Shown: in pieces, positions 24,151 to 33,012 of the stretch
Layout of the letters: each line of letters opens with the position of its first letter
How positions within the stretch are numbered: position 1 is the stretch's first letter
Source of the DNA: Acinetobacter lwoffii
GTDB lineage: Bacteria > Pseudomonadota > Gammaproteobacteria > Pseudomonadales > Moraxellaceae
Direction: 5' to 3'
Length of the DNA stretch: 64,000 bases
NCBI RefSeq assembly: GCF_024129435.1
Contig: NZ_JAMXXN010000001.1
Location: 62,001 to 126,000, forward strand
Notes under the pieces: generated by a model
What the model saw: only the letters and a program-made list of their open reading frames with translations
Databases searched by the model: none
Told to the model about the DNA's origin: nothing
Program-made: the position numbers and the translations under genes

Positions 24151-26397
24151 ATGTCGCAGCCACTGTTTGAAAAAGTTGCATTTATCGGGCTTGGACTCAT
24201 TGGTTCAAGTCTGGCGCGTGTCATTCGAGCCGAGCATTTGGCCAATGACATCGTTGCATCGACACGTTCACAAAAGACTTTGGAAGATGCTAAATCTCTT
24301 GGCCTGATTTCCGAAGGCTATGCAGATCCTGTGGAAGCGGTCAAAGGTGCTGATCTGGTAGTGCTTGCATTACCGGTGCGTGCCACGCAAAAGGTGCTGG
24401 AAGCCATCAAGCCTTATTTATCTGCCAATACCATTATCACTGATGTCGGTAGTACTAAAGGCAATGTAGTCGATGCAGCGAAAGCAGTCTTTGGCGATGC
24501 ACTACCTGAAGGTTTTGTACCGGGCCATCCGATTGCAGGTGCAGAACATACTGGTGTACATGCAGGAAAAGTCGATTTATTTGCCAATCATAAGGTGATT
24601 TTGACGCCACTGCCAAGTAGTGCAGGCTGGGCCGTCGATAAACTGATTCAGCTGTGGCAAGCGGCGAAAGCCGAAGTGATTTGTATGGATGTCGACAAGC
24701 ACGATGAAGTGCTAGCGCATACCAGTCATCTTCCGCATCTCATGGCCTTTAACCTGGTTGAGCAACTGGCCAAGCGTGAAGACAATTTAGATATATTTCG
24801 TTATGCTGCCGGTGGCTTCCGGGATTTCTCGCGAATTGCCGCCAGCGATCCACAAATGTGGCATGACATCTTTTTTGCCAACAAAAAAGCAGTTCTGAAT
24901 GCTGTTGATGGCTTTGAACAGCAGCTCGCGATTATCCGCAAATTGATTGAAGATGAAGATTCCCACGCATTGATGGGCTTATTGGGTCATGCGCAGGCAG
25001 CTCGCCAGCATTTCAACCATATGCTCGCCAAGAAACCTTTCATGGAGAAAAATAAAGTGACACAACAATTTACCATTCAGCCGGGTGCCAAGAAATTTCA
25101 GGGTAAATTTACCGTGCCAGGTGACAAATCTGTGTCACATCGCTCGATCATGTTTGGTGCGATTGCTGAAGGCGCCACGCATGTGACCGGCTTTCTGGAA
25201 GGTGAAGATGCTTTAGCGACACTGCAAGCTTTCCGTGATATGGGTGTCAGCATTGAAGGCCCTAAAAATGGCGAAGTGACCATTCATGGTGTTGGCATGC
25301 AGGGCTTAAAAGCGCCACAGTCTGCCATTTATATGGGCAACTCAGGCACTTCAATGCGTTTGCTGTCCGGTATGCTGGCAGCGCAGAAATTTGATTCAGT
25401 CATGACTGGCGACGCATCTTTATCCAAACGTCCAATGGAGCGTATTGCCAAGCCTTTACGTGAAATGGGCGCGCAGATCCAGACCACAGGTGAACGCGGT
25501 ACACCACCTGTATCCATTACCGGTAATCAAAACCTTAAAGGGATTCAGTACGATTTGCCAATGGCTTCTGCTCAGGTGAAATCAGGTATTTTACTTGCAG
25601 GCCTGTGGGCGGAAGGTGAAACTTCGGTGACTGAACCTGAACCAACCCGCGATCATACTGAACGTATGTTGCGTGCATTCGGTTATGAGGTGAAAACTGA
25701 AGGTAACCGAATTTCCCTGCAAGGTGGTGGTAAGCTGGTTGGAACCAATATTCAGGTGCCTTCAGACATTTCGTCCGCTGCCTTCTTTATGGTGGGTGCG
25801 GCAATTACTGAAAACTCGGACGTCACCCTTGAAGCGGTAGGCATTAACCCGACCCGTACTGGTGTGATTGAAATCCTCAAGCAAATGGGGGCGGACATTA
25901 TAGTTGAAAACGAGCGTATTGCAGGCGGTGAACCAATTGCGGACATTCGTATTCGTGGTACGCGTACCTTGAAAGGCATTCATATGCCGGAAGATCAGGT
26001 GCCATTGGCAATTGATGAATTCCCGGCGTTATTCATTGCGGCAGCATGCGCTGAAGGTCAGACGATTCTGACCGGTGCTGCCGAGCTTCGCGTGAAAGAA
26101 TCGGATCGTATTCAAGTGATGGCAGATGGTCTTCAAACCATGGGCATCGACTGTACCCCAACTGAAGATGGCATCATCATTGAAGGTAAGGGCAAGTCCG
26201 GTGACTGGTCGCCAATCTTTACGGGTGGTGAAATTGAATCGCATCACGATCACCGTATCGCGATGAGTTTTTCGATTGCCGGTTTGCGTAATTCGGAGCA
26301 GATCAAGATTGTCGGTACTGAAACGGTCGCAACCAGTTTCCCGACCTTCACAGAATTGACCTCAATCGCAGGACTGCCCATTCAAGTGTCAGAATAA
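24151..26397 (+). CDS. tyrA-aroA: Prephenate dehydrogenase / 3-phosphoshikimate 1-carboxyvinyltransferase fusion
   Basis: 748 residues. Part 1 (about 1-295) is a TyrA cyclohexadienyl/prephenate dehydrogenase: NAD-binding FIGLGLIGSSLARVIRAE, TDVGSTKG, GHPIAGAEHTGV. Part 2 (about 310-748) is EPSP synthase: VPGDKSVSHRS, GNSGTSMRLLSG, TRDHTERML, VKESDRIQVM and HHDHRIAMSFSIAG. One polypeptide thus holds the sixth shikimate step and the tyrosine branch step. This fusion is known in Acinetobacter and Pseudomonas. It directly follows hisC and ends in a terminator. Confidence 0.95.
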   Translation: MSQPLFEKVAFIGLGLIGSSLARVIRAEHLANDIVASTRSQKTLEDAKSLGLISEGYADPVEAVKGADLVVLALPVRATQKVLEAIKPYLSANTIITDVGSTKGNVVDAAKAVFGDALPEGFVPGHPIAGAEHTGVHAGKVDLFANHKVILTPLPSSAGWAVDKLIQLWQAAKAEVICMDVDKHDEVLAHTSHLPHLMAFNLVEQLAKREDNLDIFRYAAGGFRDFSRIAASDPQMWHDIFFANKKAVLNAVDGFEQQLAIIRKLIEDEDSHALMGLLGHAQAARQHFNHMLAKKPFMEKNKVTQQFTIQPGAKKFQGKFTVPGDKSVSHRSIMFGAIAEGATHVTGFLEGEDALATLQAFRDMGVSIEGPKNGEVTIHGVGMQGLKAPQSAIYMGNSGTSMRLLSGMLAAQKFDSVMTGDASLSKRPMERIAKPLREMGAQIQTTGERGTPPVSITGNQNLKGIQYDLPMASAQVKSGILLAGLWAEGETSVTEPEPTRDHTERMLRAFGYEVKTEGNRISLQGGGKLVGTNIQVPSDISSAAFFMVGAAITENSDVTLEAVGINPTRTGVIEILKQMGADIIVENERIAGGEPIADIRIRGTRTLKGIHMPEDQVPLAIDEFPALFIAAACAEGQTILTGAAELRVKESDRIQVMADGLQTMGIDCTPTEDGIIIEGKGKSGDWSPIFTGGEIESHHDHRIAMSFSIAGLRNSEQIKIVGTETVATSFPTFTELTSIAGLPIQVSE

Positions 26398-26412
26398 TTT
26401 TTAAAATTATGT

Positions 26413-26445
26413 GAAACAGCCAAGCTTTTGCTTGGCTGTTTTGTT
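26413..26445 (+). terminator. Terminator after tyrA-aroA
   Basis: AAACAGCCAAG / CTTGGCTGTTT around CTTTTG, followed by TGTTT. Confidence 0.88.
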
Positions 26446-26496
26446 TATATTGCTTATGCTAAACCCATATAAGAAAAAAGCCATTTGGAAGTAGCG

Positions 26497-26859
26497 ATGC
26501 GAAAATTAAAATTCATGGCCAATACCCAGAGCCAAACACCACGGGATAGTCAGGAAACCCAGGAATATGTAGCACATTTACTTGCCGAAAAATTAGGCAA
26601 ATATGGTTTTCAGACCTTAAGCCAAAGTGGTGCTCAGGTTGCCGTCAGTGTAGATGAACATGCGCTGCCTTTATCGGTGAGTTGTGAAACCAGAGATGAA
26701 CAAGGGCATCTGGTCTGTGAAATTGCCTCATATCCTGAAGAAAAACAGGACTGGCTGGATCGTATCACCGAAAGAAGTTTGCTTAATCAGCTTGCACAGG
26801 CAGTGGAAACCTCTCTAAAAGAGCAGGAAAGCTTTAGCGAGTTTGAATGGAAGAGCTAA
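26497..26859 (+). CDS. Conserved hypothetical protein
   Basis: 120 residues from ATG 26497, whose site GGAAG lies at 26487-26491; the frame opens 12 nt earlier at a TTG that overlaps this site. The protein is soluble, with no signal peptide or membrane segment. A helical first half (QEYVAHLLAEKLGKYGFQTL) is followed by a beta-rich middle (QVAVSVDEHALPLSVSCETRDEQGHLVCEI) and an acidic C-terminus. I do not recognise the family. The last 13 bp overlap the next gene, so translation is probably coupled to the GNAT gene. Confidence 0.7.
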   Translation: MRKLKFMANTQSQTPRDSQETQEYVAHLLAEKLGKYGFQTLSQSGAQVAVSVDEHALPLSVSCETRDEQGHLVCEIASYPEEKQDWLDRITERSLLNQLAQAVETSLKEQESFSEFEWKS

Positions 26860-27416
26860 TTCAACAGACTCAATCAGCTTTGCCTACATTGCAAAGTAAA
26901 CGCCTGATCCTGAATTGTTTTAAATCAGCCGATGCCAAAGAAACTTATGCTTCAATTACGCCGAGTCTGACACGTTTTATGGCGTGGGACCCACCAGAAT
27001 CTGAACAGGAATTTGCAACAGTCTGGCAAAATTGGCTGGAAAATATGACCGATTATAAAGAATATGTATTTGTGATCCGTCATATTGAAACACAAGAATT
27101 TATTGGACTATGTGGTTTACATCGACTTCATGATGAAATACCTGAAGATCGACTTCATGATGAAATACCTGAAGTCGGTATTTGGATCCGTGAAAATGCG
27201 CATGGTCATCATTATGGACATGAAGCAGTGCATTGTATTGTGGCCTATGCTTTCAATACATTAGGGCTTCAAGTCTTAAGCTATCCGGTAGCAGAAGAAA
27301 ACTGGGCTAGCCGTAAAATTGCAGACCGCTTGGGCGGAAAAATTATCCGTTACATCGATAAGCCTAAATATCGGGCTGTGATGTATGAAATTTTTGCAGA
27401 CGATTTTGTCTTTTAA
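26847..27416 (+). CDS. GNAT N-acetyltransferase, RimJ/RimL type, with an internal 9-residue duplication
   Basis: 189 residues. Signs of the family are LQSKRLILNCFKSADAKE, MAWDPPESEQE, FIGLCGLHRLHDEIPEVGIWI (when the duplication is removed), ENAHGHHYGHEAVHCIVAYAF (acetyl-CoA pyrophosphate loop) and ENWASRKIADRLGG. The segment RLHDEIPED occurs twice in a row (about residues 92-110) because of an exact 27-bp tandem repeat in the gene. The insert falls between the strand with GLCGL and the strand with VGIWI, near the active site. Substrate unknown. Overlaps the preceding gene by 13 bp. Confidence 0.88.
   Translation: MEELIQQTQSALPTLQSKRLILNCFKSADAKETYASITPSLTRFMAWDPPESEQEFATVWQNWLENMTDYKEYVFVIRHIETQEFIGLCGLHRLHDEIPEDRLHDEIPEVGIWIRENAHGHHYGHEAVHCIVAYAFNTLGLQVLSYPVAEENWASRKIADRLGGKIIRYIDKPKYRAVMYEIFADDFVF
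27121..27174. repeat. Perfect 2 x 27-bp tandem duplication inside the GNAT gene
   Basis: 27121-27147 and 27148-27174 are identical at all 27 positions. The length keeps the frame and adds nine residues. The lack of any silent difference implies a very recent event. Confidence 0.97.
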
Positions 27417-27417
27417 T

Positions 27418-27447
27418 AAAAAAACCCATCATCTGATGGGTTTTTTA
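27418..27447. terminator. Bidirectional terminator between GNAT and hydrolase genes
   Basis: AAAAACCCATCA / TGATGGGTTTTT around TC, with A and T runs at both sides. The two genes converge here. Confidence 0.92.
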
Positions 27448-27448
27448 T

Positions 27449-28081
27449 TTAACCAAGCGCTAAGTACCGGCTCATTGCAATCCGCAATTGCTTTAAATAG
27501 CCGGTAAAAAAATGGTTGGCACCAGGTAATACGGTCACTAAATGGCGTTGTGGCTTTGCCCATTCAATTATATCTGAGAGCAAAGTCACTTCATCGGCTT
27601 CGCCATGAACGAACAGAATGTCGCCTTTAATGGCGGGCGTCACATAATGGCGAATACCTGCAACTGTTGCAGTCGGCAGACCACATAAAATGGTTTGCTT
27701 TGGTTGCAGTTCTACCGGTAAGGCTGCATAGCTTTTTGCCATGACATGCGCACCAAAACTAAAACCACCTGCATAAAAAGGCAGGGCAATATGCTGGTTG
27801 CGAGCGAACCGAATGACTTCTAATACATCATCCGTCTCACCGAAGCCCTCGTCGTGTATACCTTCACTTTGACCAGAACCACGGAAACTTGGACGATACA
27901 CAATACAGCCACGTTCCAGATACATTTGTGCCAGTAAAACCGGAACCTTATGTTGTGGTGTACCGCCTTGCAATGGATGGGGGTGACAAACTACCGCGAA
28001 TCCTTTCACTTCACCCTGAGGATAATCCACAAAAACTTCAATCTGACCCGCAGGCCCTTGAAGAAAAATTTGCTCGGACAT
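27449..28081 (-). CDS. Alpha/beta hydrolase (dienelactone hydrolase-like / YfhR-type)
   Basis: 210 residues, compact alpha/beta hydrolase. HPHPLQGGTPQHKV near the oxyanion region, nucleophile elbow GGFSFGAH (Ser), acid in HGEADEVT and His in GANHFFTG make a plausible Ser-Asp/Glu-His triad. The lack of a lid domain and the short length fit the KANL3/Tex30 or CocE/NonD-like esterases. The substrate is unknown. Single gene, divergent from yaaA. Confidence 0.85.
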   Translation of the reverse strand: MSEQIFLQGPAGQIEVFVDYPQGEVKGFAVVCHPHPLQGGTPQHKVPVLLAQMYLERGCIVYRPSFRGSGQSEGIHDEGFGETDDVLEVIRFARNQHIALPFYAGGFSFGAHVMAKSYAALPVELQPKQTILCGLPTATVAGIRHYVTPAIKGDILFVHGEADEVTLLSDIIEWAKPQRHLVTVLPGANHFFTGYLKQLRIAMSRYLALG

Positions 28082-28204
28082 ATAAAAACCGATGATTAAC
28101 AGGAGAATCGTGCATTTTAACGATTATGGTGAATAAAAACATGAATTGGAATTAAAATAAGCAGACTGATATAGTTTGATTAATCATTTTTTGACCAGGT
28201 TGCC

Positions 28205-28987
28205 ATGCTCGCTTTAATTTCTCCAGCCAAAACTCTCGATTACGATACTCCATTACCGACTGACCAATTTACTCAAGCAAGATTATTAGAACATTCACAG
28301 GACTTGATTAAAGTTTGTCGCACACTTTCTGCAACAGAAATTTCCAGCTTAATGAGTGTCAGTGAAAAAATTGCCAGTTTAAATACCGCACGTTTCAATG
28401 ACTGGCAGCCAGATTTTAATTTAGCCAATGCCCGTCAGGCGATTTTTGCATTTAAAGGCGATGTCTATACAGGTCTGGATGCCTATAGTTTGAAACATGA
28501 AGATCTGAACTATGCACAAGATCGTTTACGCATGTTGTCTGGATTATATGGACTCTTACGTCCTTTGGATCTGATGATGCCGTACCGTCTGGAAATGGGA
28601 ACCAAGTTAGCCAATTCCCGCGGGCATAACCTATATGACTTCTGGGCGCATCACATTACTGATCTGATTAATCAGGATCTAGCAGCAGCAAATTCTGAAA
28701 TCCTGGTGAATATTGCCTCTGATGAATATTACAAATCAGTCAACGAGCGCAAAATTCAGGCAGACATTATCAAGCCGCTATTTCTGGATCAGAAAAATGG
28801 TAAATATAAAGTGATTAGTTTCTATGCCAAAAAAGCACGCGGTCTCATGGCGCGTTTTATGATTGAAAATAAAATTGATCGTGTCGAAGAGCTGAAAGCT
28901 TTTAATAGCGATGGCTATTATTTCGATGCAGACAGTTCACTCCAGGGAGAACTGGTGTTCAAGCGTGATGAGCAACTGAGTGCATAA
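28205..28987 (+). CDS. yaaA: Peroxide stress protein YaaA
   Basis: 260 residues; full-length UPF0246/Yaa[70 protein letters not shown] and [16 protein letters not shown]. In E. coli YaaA is induced by OxyR and limits free intracellular iron during H2O2 stress; it has a DNA-binding fold. A long hairpin follows the stop codon. Confidence 0.93.
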   Translation: MLALISPAKTLDYDTPLPTDQFTQARLLEHSQDLIKVCRTLSATEISSLMSVSEKIASLNTARFNDWQPDFNLANARQAIFAFKGDVYTGLDAYSLKHEDLNYAQDRLRMLSGLYGLLRPLDLMMPYRLEMGTKLANSRGHNLYDFWAHHITDLINQDLAAANSEILVNIASDEYYKSVNERKIQADIIKPLFLDQKNGKYKVISFYAKKARGLMARFMIENKIDRVEELKAFNSDGYYFDADSSLQGELVFKRDEQLSA

Positions 28988-28998
28988 ATGAGATGATT

Positions 28999-29038
28999 CC
29001 CAGTATCTGGCATGAGGATATGTATGCCGGATATTGGG
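28999..29038. terminator. Long 3' stem-loop after yaaA
   Basis: A 15-bp stem (28999-29013 with 29024-29038; two G-U pairs, no mismatch) and a 10-nt loop lie 11 bp after the stop codon. There is no T run, so it may stabilise the 3' end or precede Rho-dependent ending. Confidence 0.55.
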
Positions 29039-29567
29039 ATGTCTTTATCATGGTTAGGTTCTTAAATAGTGTTCAACGATTTGACTCTATGATGAGTGAA
29101 GTGTGGATGAACTGCATAATGAAAACTTCACGATAGTTAAAAATAAAAAATATCGCTAAACACTTTGAAATTCCTCGCAAAATCTCCCTTATTTAGATCA
29201 TTTTATTCTAAAAATTACAGTTGAGCATTCTTGGAAAATGCCGATAAAATAAATCGAAATAATTTCTATTGAATAGGTTAGATTTCATTTATCTATATAT
29301 TTTAATTTTGAAGAAACTTCTTTTAGAGATTTTTAAAAATATATTAAATTCAATTATTTATTGTTTATTTGAAAGAATTTTTAATAGTATCGATTTTTTG
29401 AAAAAAAGAATTATAAATTAATTAAGTATTAATAAATAAAACGACATAAAATTAATCTTTAGAAGATAAATAAATGCCTTCTATCGGGTTAAATGTAAAC
29501 TATGTCACAAGTTTGTTAGGTTTTTTGTTAGCATAATTGCATAGTGTTACAAAGCAGCATAATAAAA
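29039..29567. other. AT-rich intergenic region downstream of yaaA
   Basis: About 530 bp, very AT-rich, with many short stops in all frames. No gene, clear repeat or strong hairpin is seen. Confidence 0.5.
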
Positions 29568-29729
29568 ATGAAAATATATGCTATCCCTGTTTTTGCCTTA
29601 ATGATCAGTTTATTAGGATTTTGTGTCCATAAACAGTCAGAAATCAGAAAATATGAAAAGATCCGTCATGTCTTGAACGATGGACGTGATTCAAGCAAAT
29701 TGCTGGAATCCAATCGGCATCGACATTAA
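29568..29729 (+). CDS. Possible small membrane-anchored protein
   Basis: 53 codons from ATG 29568: MKIYAIPVFALMISLLGFC forms one hydrophobic helix, followed by a charged end (HKQSEIRKYEKIRHVLNDGRDSSK). The amino acid pattern is protein-like, but the ribosome site is weak and the gene stands alone in AT-rich sequence. A GTG at 29544 would add eight residues. The function is unknown and its reality is uncertain. Confidence 0.45.
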   Translation: MKIYAIPVFALMISLLGFCVHKQSEIRKYEKIRHVLNDGRDSSKLLESNRHRH

Positions 29730-29875
29730 GCAGGTTATATATCTTCCTCCCGCCAATTGGGCTGGATTAATAAAATTAAAACCATAATAAATATAATAAA
29801 ATTTTTTAAATATTCACCTGGAATATATTAATTTCTAATAAAGTGTAAAATCAAATAAGCAATAAGAAATCAATG

Positions 29876-29977
29876 TGTTATAATTTGCCAACGATCAGGA
29901 TGAAGCAGAATTCATCTTGTTAAGCATTCGATTTAAATCGAGAAAATAAAGCTGCATAAAGGTTATGCAGCTTTTTT
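29876..29977 (+). ncRNA. Candidate small RNA: extended -10 promoter, two hairpins and terminator
   Basis: An extended -10 TG-T-TATAAT (29876-29884) predicts a start near 29891. The following about 87 nt hold an 8-bp hairpin (29897-29904 with 29911-29918), the self-complementary TCGATTTAAATCGA (29928-29941) and a terminator hairpin GCTGCATAA / TTATGCAGC (29951-29972) with a T run to 29977. No reading frame of any length is present. It could instead be the first part of a long attenuated leader of the purine permease. Confidence 0.45.
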
Positions 29978-30001
29978 GTTTAGATTTTTTTTGGGTTTTT
30001 A

Positions 30002-30168
30002 TAGCATAGCCCTGGGGCTGTAAGCTGTTCCAACATTTTAACCCGTCAAATGGCTATGCTGGCATATTCGTTGCTAACACATCCTTAAAATTGATGAATT
30101 TTTTTATAAAATTTCATTTATTTGACGGCTTGCTTAAAGCATAAAGTTTACTCAATAGGGGCTAGGTC
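30002..30168 (+). promoter_or_regulatory. Structured 5' leader of the purine permease, possible riboswitch or pseudoknot
   Basis: TAGCATAGCC (30002-30011) pairs with GGCTATGCTG (30052-30061), 9 Watson-Crick pairs and one G-U, closing a 40-nt loop. The 3' end of that loop, CCGTCAAAT (30043-30051), is a perfect complement of ATTTGACGG (30120-30128), which lies outside the helix, so an H-type pseudoknot can form. TAGCCCT (30007-30013) can also pair with the Shine-Dalgarno region AGGGGCTA (30157-30164) with one bulge. It does not match the classical purine riboswitch. The ligand, if any, is unknown. Confidence 0.5.
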
Positions 30169-31491
30169 ATGACGACTCCTAATCCATCTTCAGAAAGTAT
30201 GCTTGAACGTCTGTTTAAACTGAGTGAAAACAAAACCAGTTTCCGTACAGAAGTTCTTGCTGGTGTGACCACATTCTTAACGATGTGTTACATCATTATT
30301 GTCAATCCGATGATTTTGTCCGAAACGGGGATGGATCATGGGGCTGTCTTTGTAGCAACCTGTCTTGCAGCCGCGATTGGCTGTTTAGTCATGGGCTTGA
30401 TTGCAAATTATCCAATTGCACTTGCACCAGGCATGGGCTTGAATGCCTTCTTTACCTATTCCGTATGTTTGGGAATGGGTGTGCCTTGGCAAACAGCACT
30501 TGGGGCTGTGTTTATCTCCGGTCTTGTGTTTATTGCGATCAGCATGTTCAAAATCCGTGAAGCCATTGTCAATGCGATTCCAATGTCGCTGAAACTGGCC
30601 ATCGGTGGTGGTATTGGCTTATTCCTTGCGCTGATTGCTTTGAAAAATGCCGGCCTTATTGTGGATAATCCCGCTACGTTGGTAGGTTTGGGTGATTTAA
30701 AGCAACCATCGGTTTTGCTTGCATTATTTGGTTTCCTTTTGGTTGTTGTGATGCATCACTTTAAAGTGCGTGGTGCGATCATCATCAGTATTTTGGTGTT
30801 AACCGGTATTTCAGCAGCATTGGGTCTGAGTGAATTTAAAGGTGTGGTTGGCGCAGTGCCATCGATTGCACCCACATTTATGCAAATGAGCTTTGAAGGT
30901 CTGTTCACTGCCAGTTTAATTGGCGTGATTTTTGTCTTCTTTCTGGTTGATCTGTTTGACTCAACCGGTACGCTCGTAGGTGTTTCACACCGTGCAGGCT
31001 TGTTGAAAGATGGCAAACTGCCGCGTTTGAAAAAAGCACTTTTTGCTGACTCTTCTGCAATTGTTGCAGGTGCAGCTTTAGGTACCTCATCGACTACACC
31101 ATACATTGAATCTTCTGCAGGCGTAGCAGCCGGTGGTCGTACAGGTCTAACTGCTGTTGTAGTCGGTATCCTGTTTGTTGCCTGTTTGTTCCTGGCTCCA
31201 TTGGCACAGTCTGTACCAAGCTTTGCAACCGCGCCAGCGCTGTTATTTGTCGGTGTCTTAATGATTCAAGGTATCGTGCATATTGACTGGGAAGATATTA
31301 CAGAAGCAGTTCCTGCATTTTTAACCATTGTATTTATGCCATTTACCTATTCGATTGCGGATGGTATTGCGATGGGCTTCATCAGCTATGCACTGATTAA
31401 ATTGTTAACCGGTAAGGCATCAACTGTACCGTATATGGTCTGGATTATTGCAGTACTATGGACGCTTAAATTCGCACTATTTGGCGGCTAA
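30169..31491 (+). CDS. NCS2-family purine permease, AzgA/PbuG/GhxP group
   Basis: 440 residues with about 12-14 membrane helices. Group signatures: FLTMCYIIIVNPMILSETGMD, IALAPGMGLNAFFTYSV, DLFDSTGTLVGVSHRAGL and GTSSTTPYIESSAGVAAGGRTGLTAVVVG, typical of the AzgA-like branch that takes up adenine, guanine and hypoxanthine rather than the UraA/UapA branch. The next gene encodes an adenine deaminase, which supports adenine or hypoxanthine as substrate. The ribosome site AGGGG at 30157-30161 lies at the end of an unusually structured leader. Confidence 0.92.
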   Translation: MTTPNPSSESMLERLFKLSENKTSFRTEVLAGVTTFLTMCYIIIVNPMILSETGMDHGAVFVATCLAAAIGCLVMGLIANYPIALAPGMGLNAFFTYSVCLGMGVPWQTALGAVFISGLVFIAISMFKIREAIVNAIPMSLKLAIGGGIGLFLALIALKNAGLIVDNPATLVGLGDLKQPSVLLALFGFLLVVVMHHFKVRGAIIISILVLTGISAALGLSEFKGVVGAVPSIAPTFMQMSFEGLFTASLIGVIFVFFLVDLFDSTGTLVGVSHRAGLLKDGKLPRLKKALFADSSAIVAGAALGTSSTTPYIESSAGVAAGGRTGLTAVVVGILFVACLFLAPLAQSVPSFATAPALLFVGVLMIQGIVHIDWEDITEAVPAFLTIVFMPFTYSIADGIAMGFISYALIKLLTGKASTVPYMVWIIAVLWTLKFALFGG

Positions 31492-31506
31492 TTTTTCTAG
31501 ATTTGG

Positions 31507-31540
31507 AAAGGGTGTAAACTCAGTTTGCACCCTTTTTTTA
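31507..31540 (+). terminator. Terminator between permease and adenine deaminase
   Basis: AAAGGGTGTAAAC / GTTTGCACCCTTT (one G-U pair) and a seven-T run. Despite the related functions, the two genes are likely separate transcripts or only partly coupled. Confidence 0.9.
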
Positions 31541-31558
31541 TTATTTTAGGTTTCATAA

Positions 31559-32569
<1,011 letters not shown>

Positions 32570-32583
32570 GTTTTTAGATAACA

Positions 32584-32614
32584 GGCAGGGTACGCTCTGC
32601 CTTTGTTTTTTATA
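32584..32614 (+). terminator. Terminator after adenine deaminase
   Basis: GGCAGGG (32584-32590), TACG loop, CTCTGCC (32595-32601), one G-U pair, followed by TTTGTTTTTT. The next gene's start lies immediately after. Confidence 0.8.
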
Positions 32615-32621
32615 GATGGAT

Positions 32622-32969
32622 ATGAAGTTGAAACATGTAATTCTACTCATCAGTAGCGTGTTGATATCTGCCTGCTCAAATGCAGATATGACTTTGACAC
32701 AGCGTACTTTAAAACCCGTGATTGAATACCAATGTGCAAAAGAATTGAAAGCATCTAAATTCTGGACTGCCTCGACCTATTTTATGCAGGACAAAAATAA
32801 AGCTGAACTTGAGCAAAATGTCTGTTCATGTGTAGGTGAGCATGCACTCAAGGATATTCCGGCAAGCACTTTACTGAAAGCGACTCTGGATGAAGAAGTA
32901 AAGTCAAAACTCACGCAACAGGCTATTGCAAACAGTCTGAAAGGCTGCATGACCGAGTTCTTAAAATAA
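32622..32969 (+). CDS. Small four-cysteine lipoprotein, paralogue A
   Basis: About 115 residues from ATG 32622 (ATG 32616 also possible). The lipobox ISAC closes the signal peptide. The mature part has four further cysteines: YQCAKEL, VCSCVGE and KGCMTEF, spaced around a helical region. The same plan (C..EL......W..A...M, C-x-CV-x-E, C near the end) recurs in the lipoprotein at 33794, so the two are paralogues separated by one gene. The pattern suggests two disulfides in a small periplasmic helical protein. The function is unknown. Confidence 0.78.
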   Translation: MKLKHVILLISSVLISACSNADMTLTQRTLKPVIEYQCAKELKASKFWTASTYFMQDKNKAELEQNVCSCVGEHALKDIPASTLLKATLDEEVKSKLTQQAIANSLKGCMTEFLK

Positions 32970-32997
32970 AATCAGCTTTGCAATGAAAGCTGATTGA
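32970..32997 (-). terminator. Terminator for the cytochrome b561 gene
   Basis: Perfect 10-bp stem AATCAGCTTT (32970-32979) / AAAGCTGATT (32986-32995). On the minus strand it is followed by TTATTTTAAG, so it mainly serves the gene at 33013; it also closes the converging lipoprotein gene. Confidence 0.75.
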
Positions 32998-33012
32998 GTG
33001 TGGTTTTGCAGA

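Noticed and set aside
30002-30061. Classical purine riboswitch before the purine permease
   Set aside because: The three-way junction core and conserved loop pairs of the guanine/adenine aptamer are not present. Only the helix and the downstream complement remain as evidence for a different structure.
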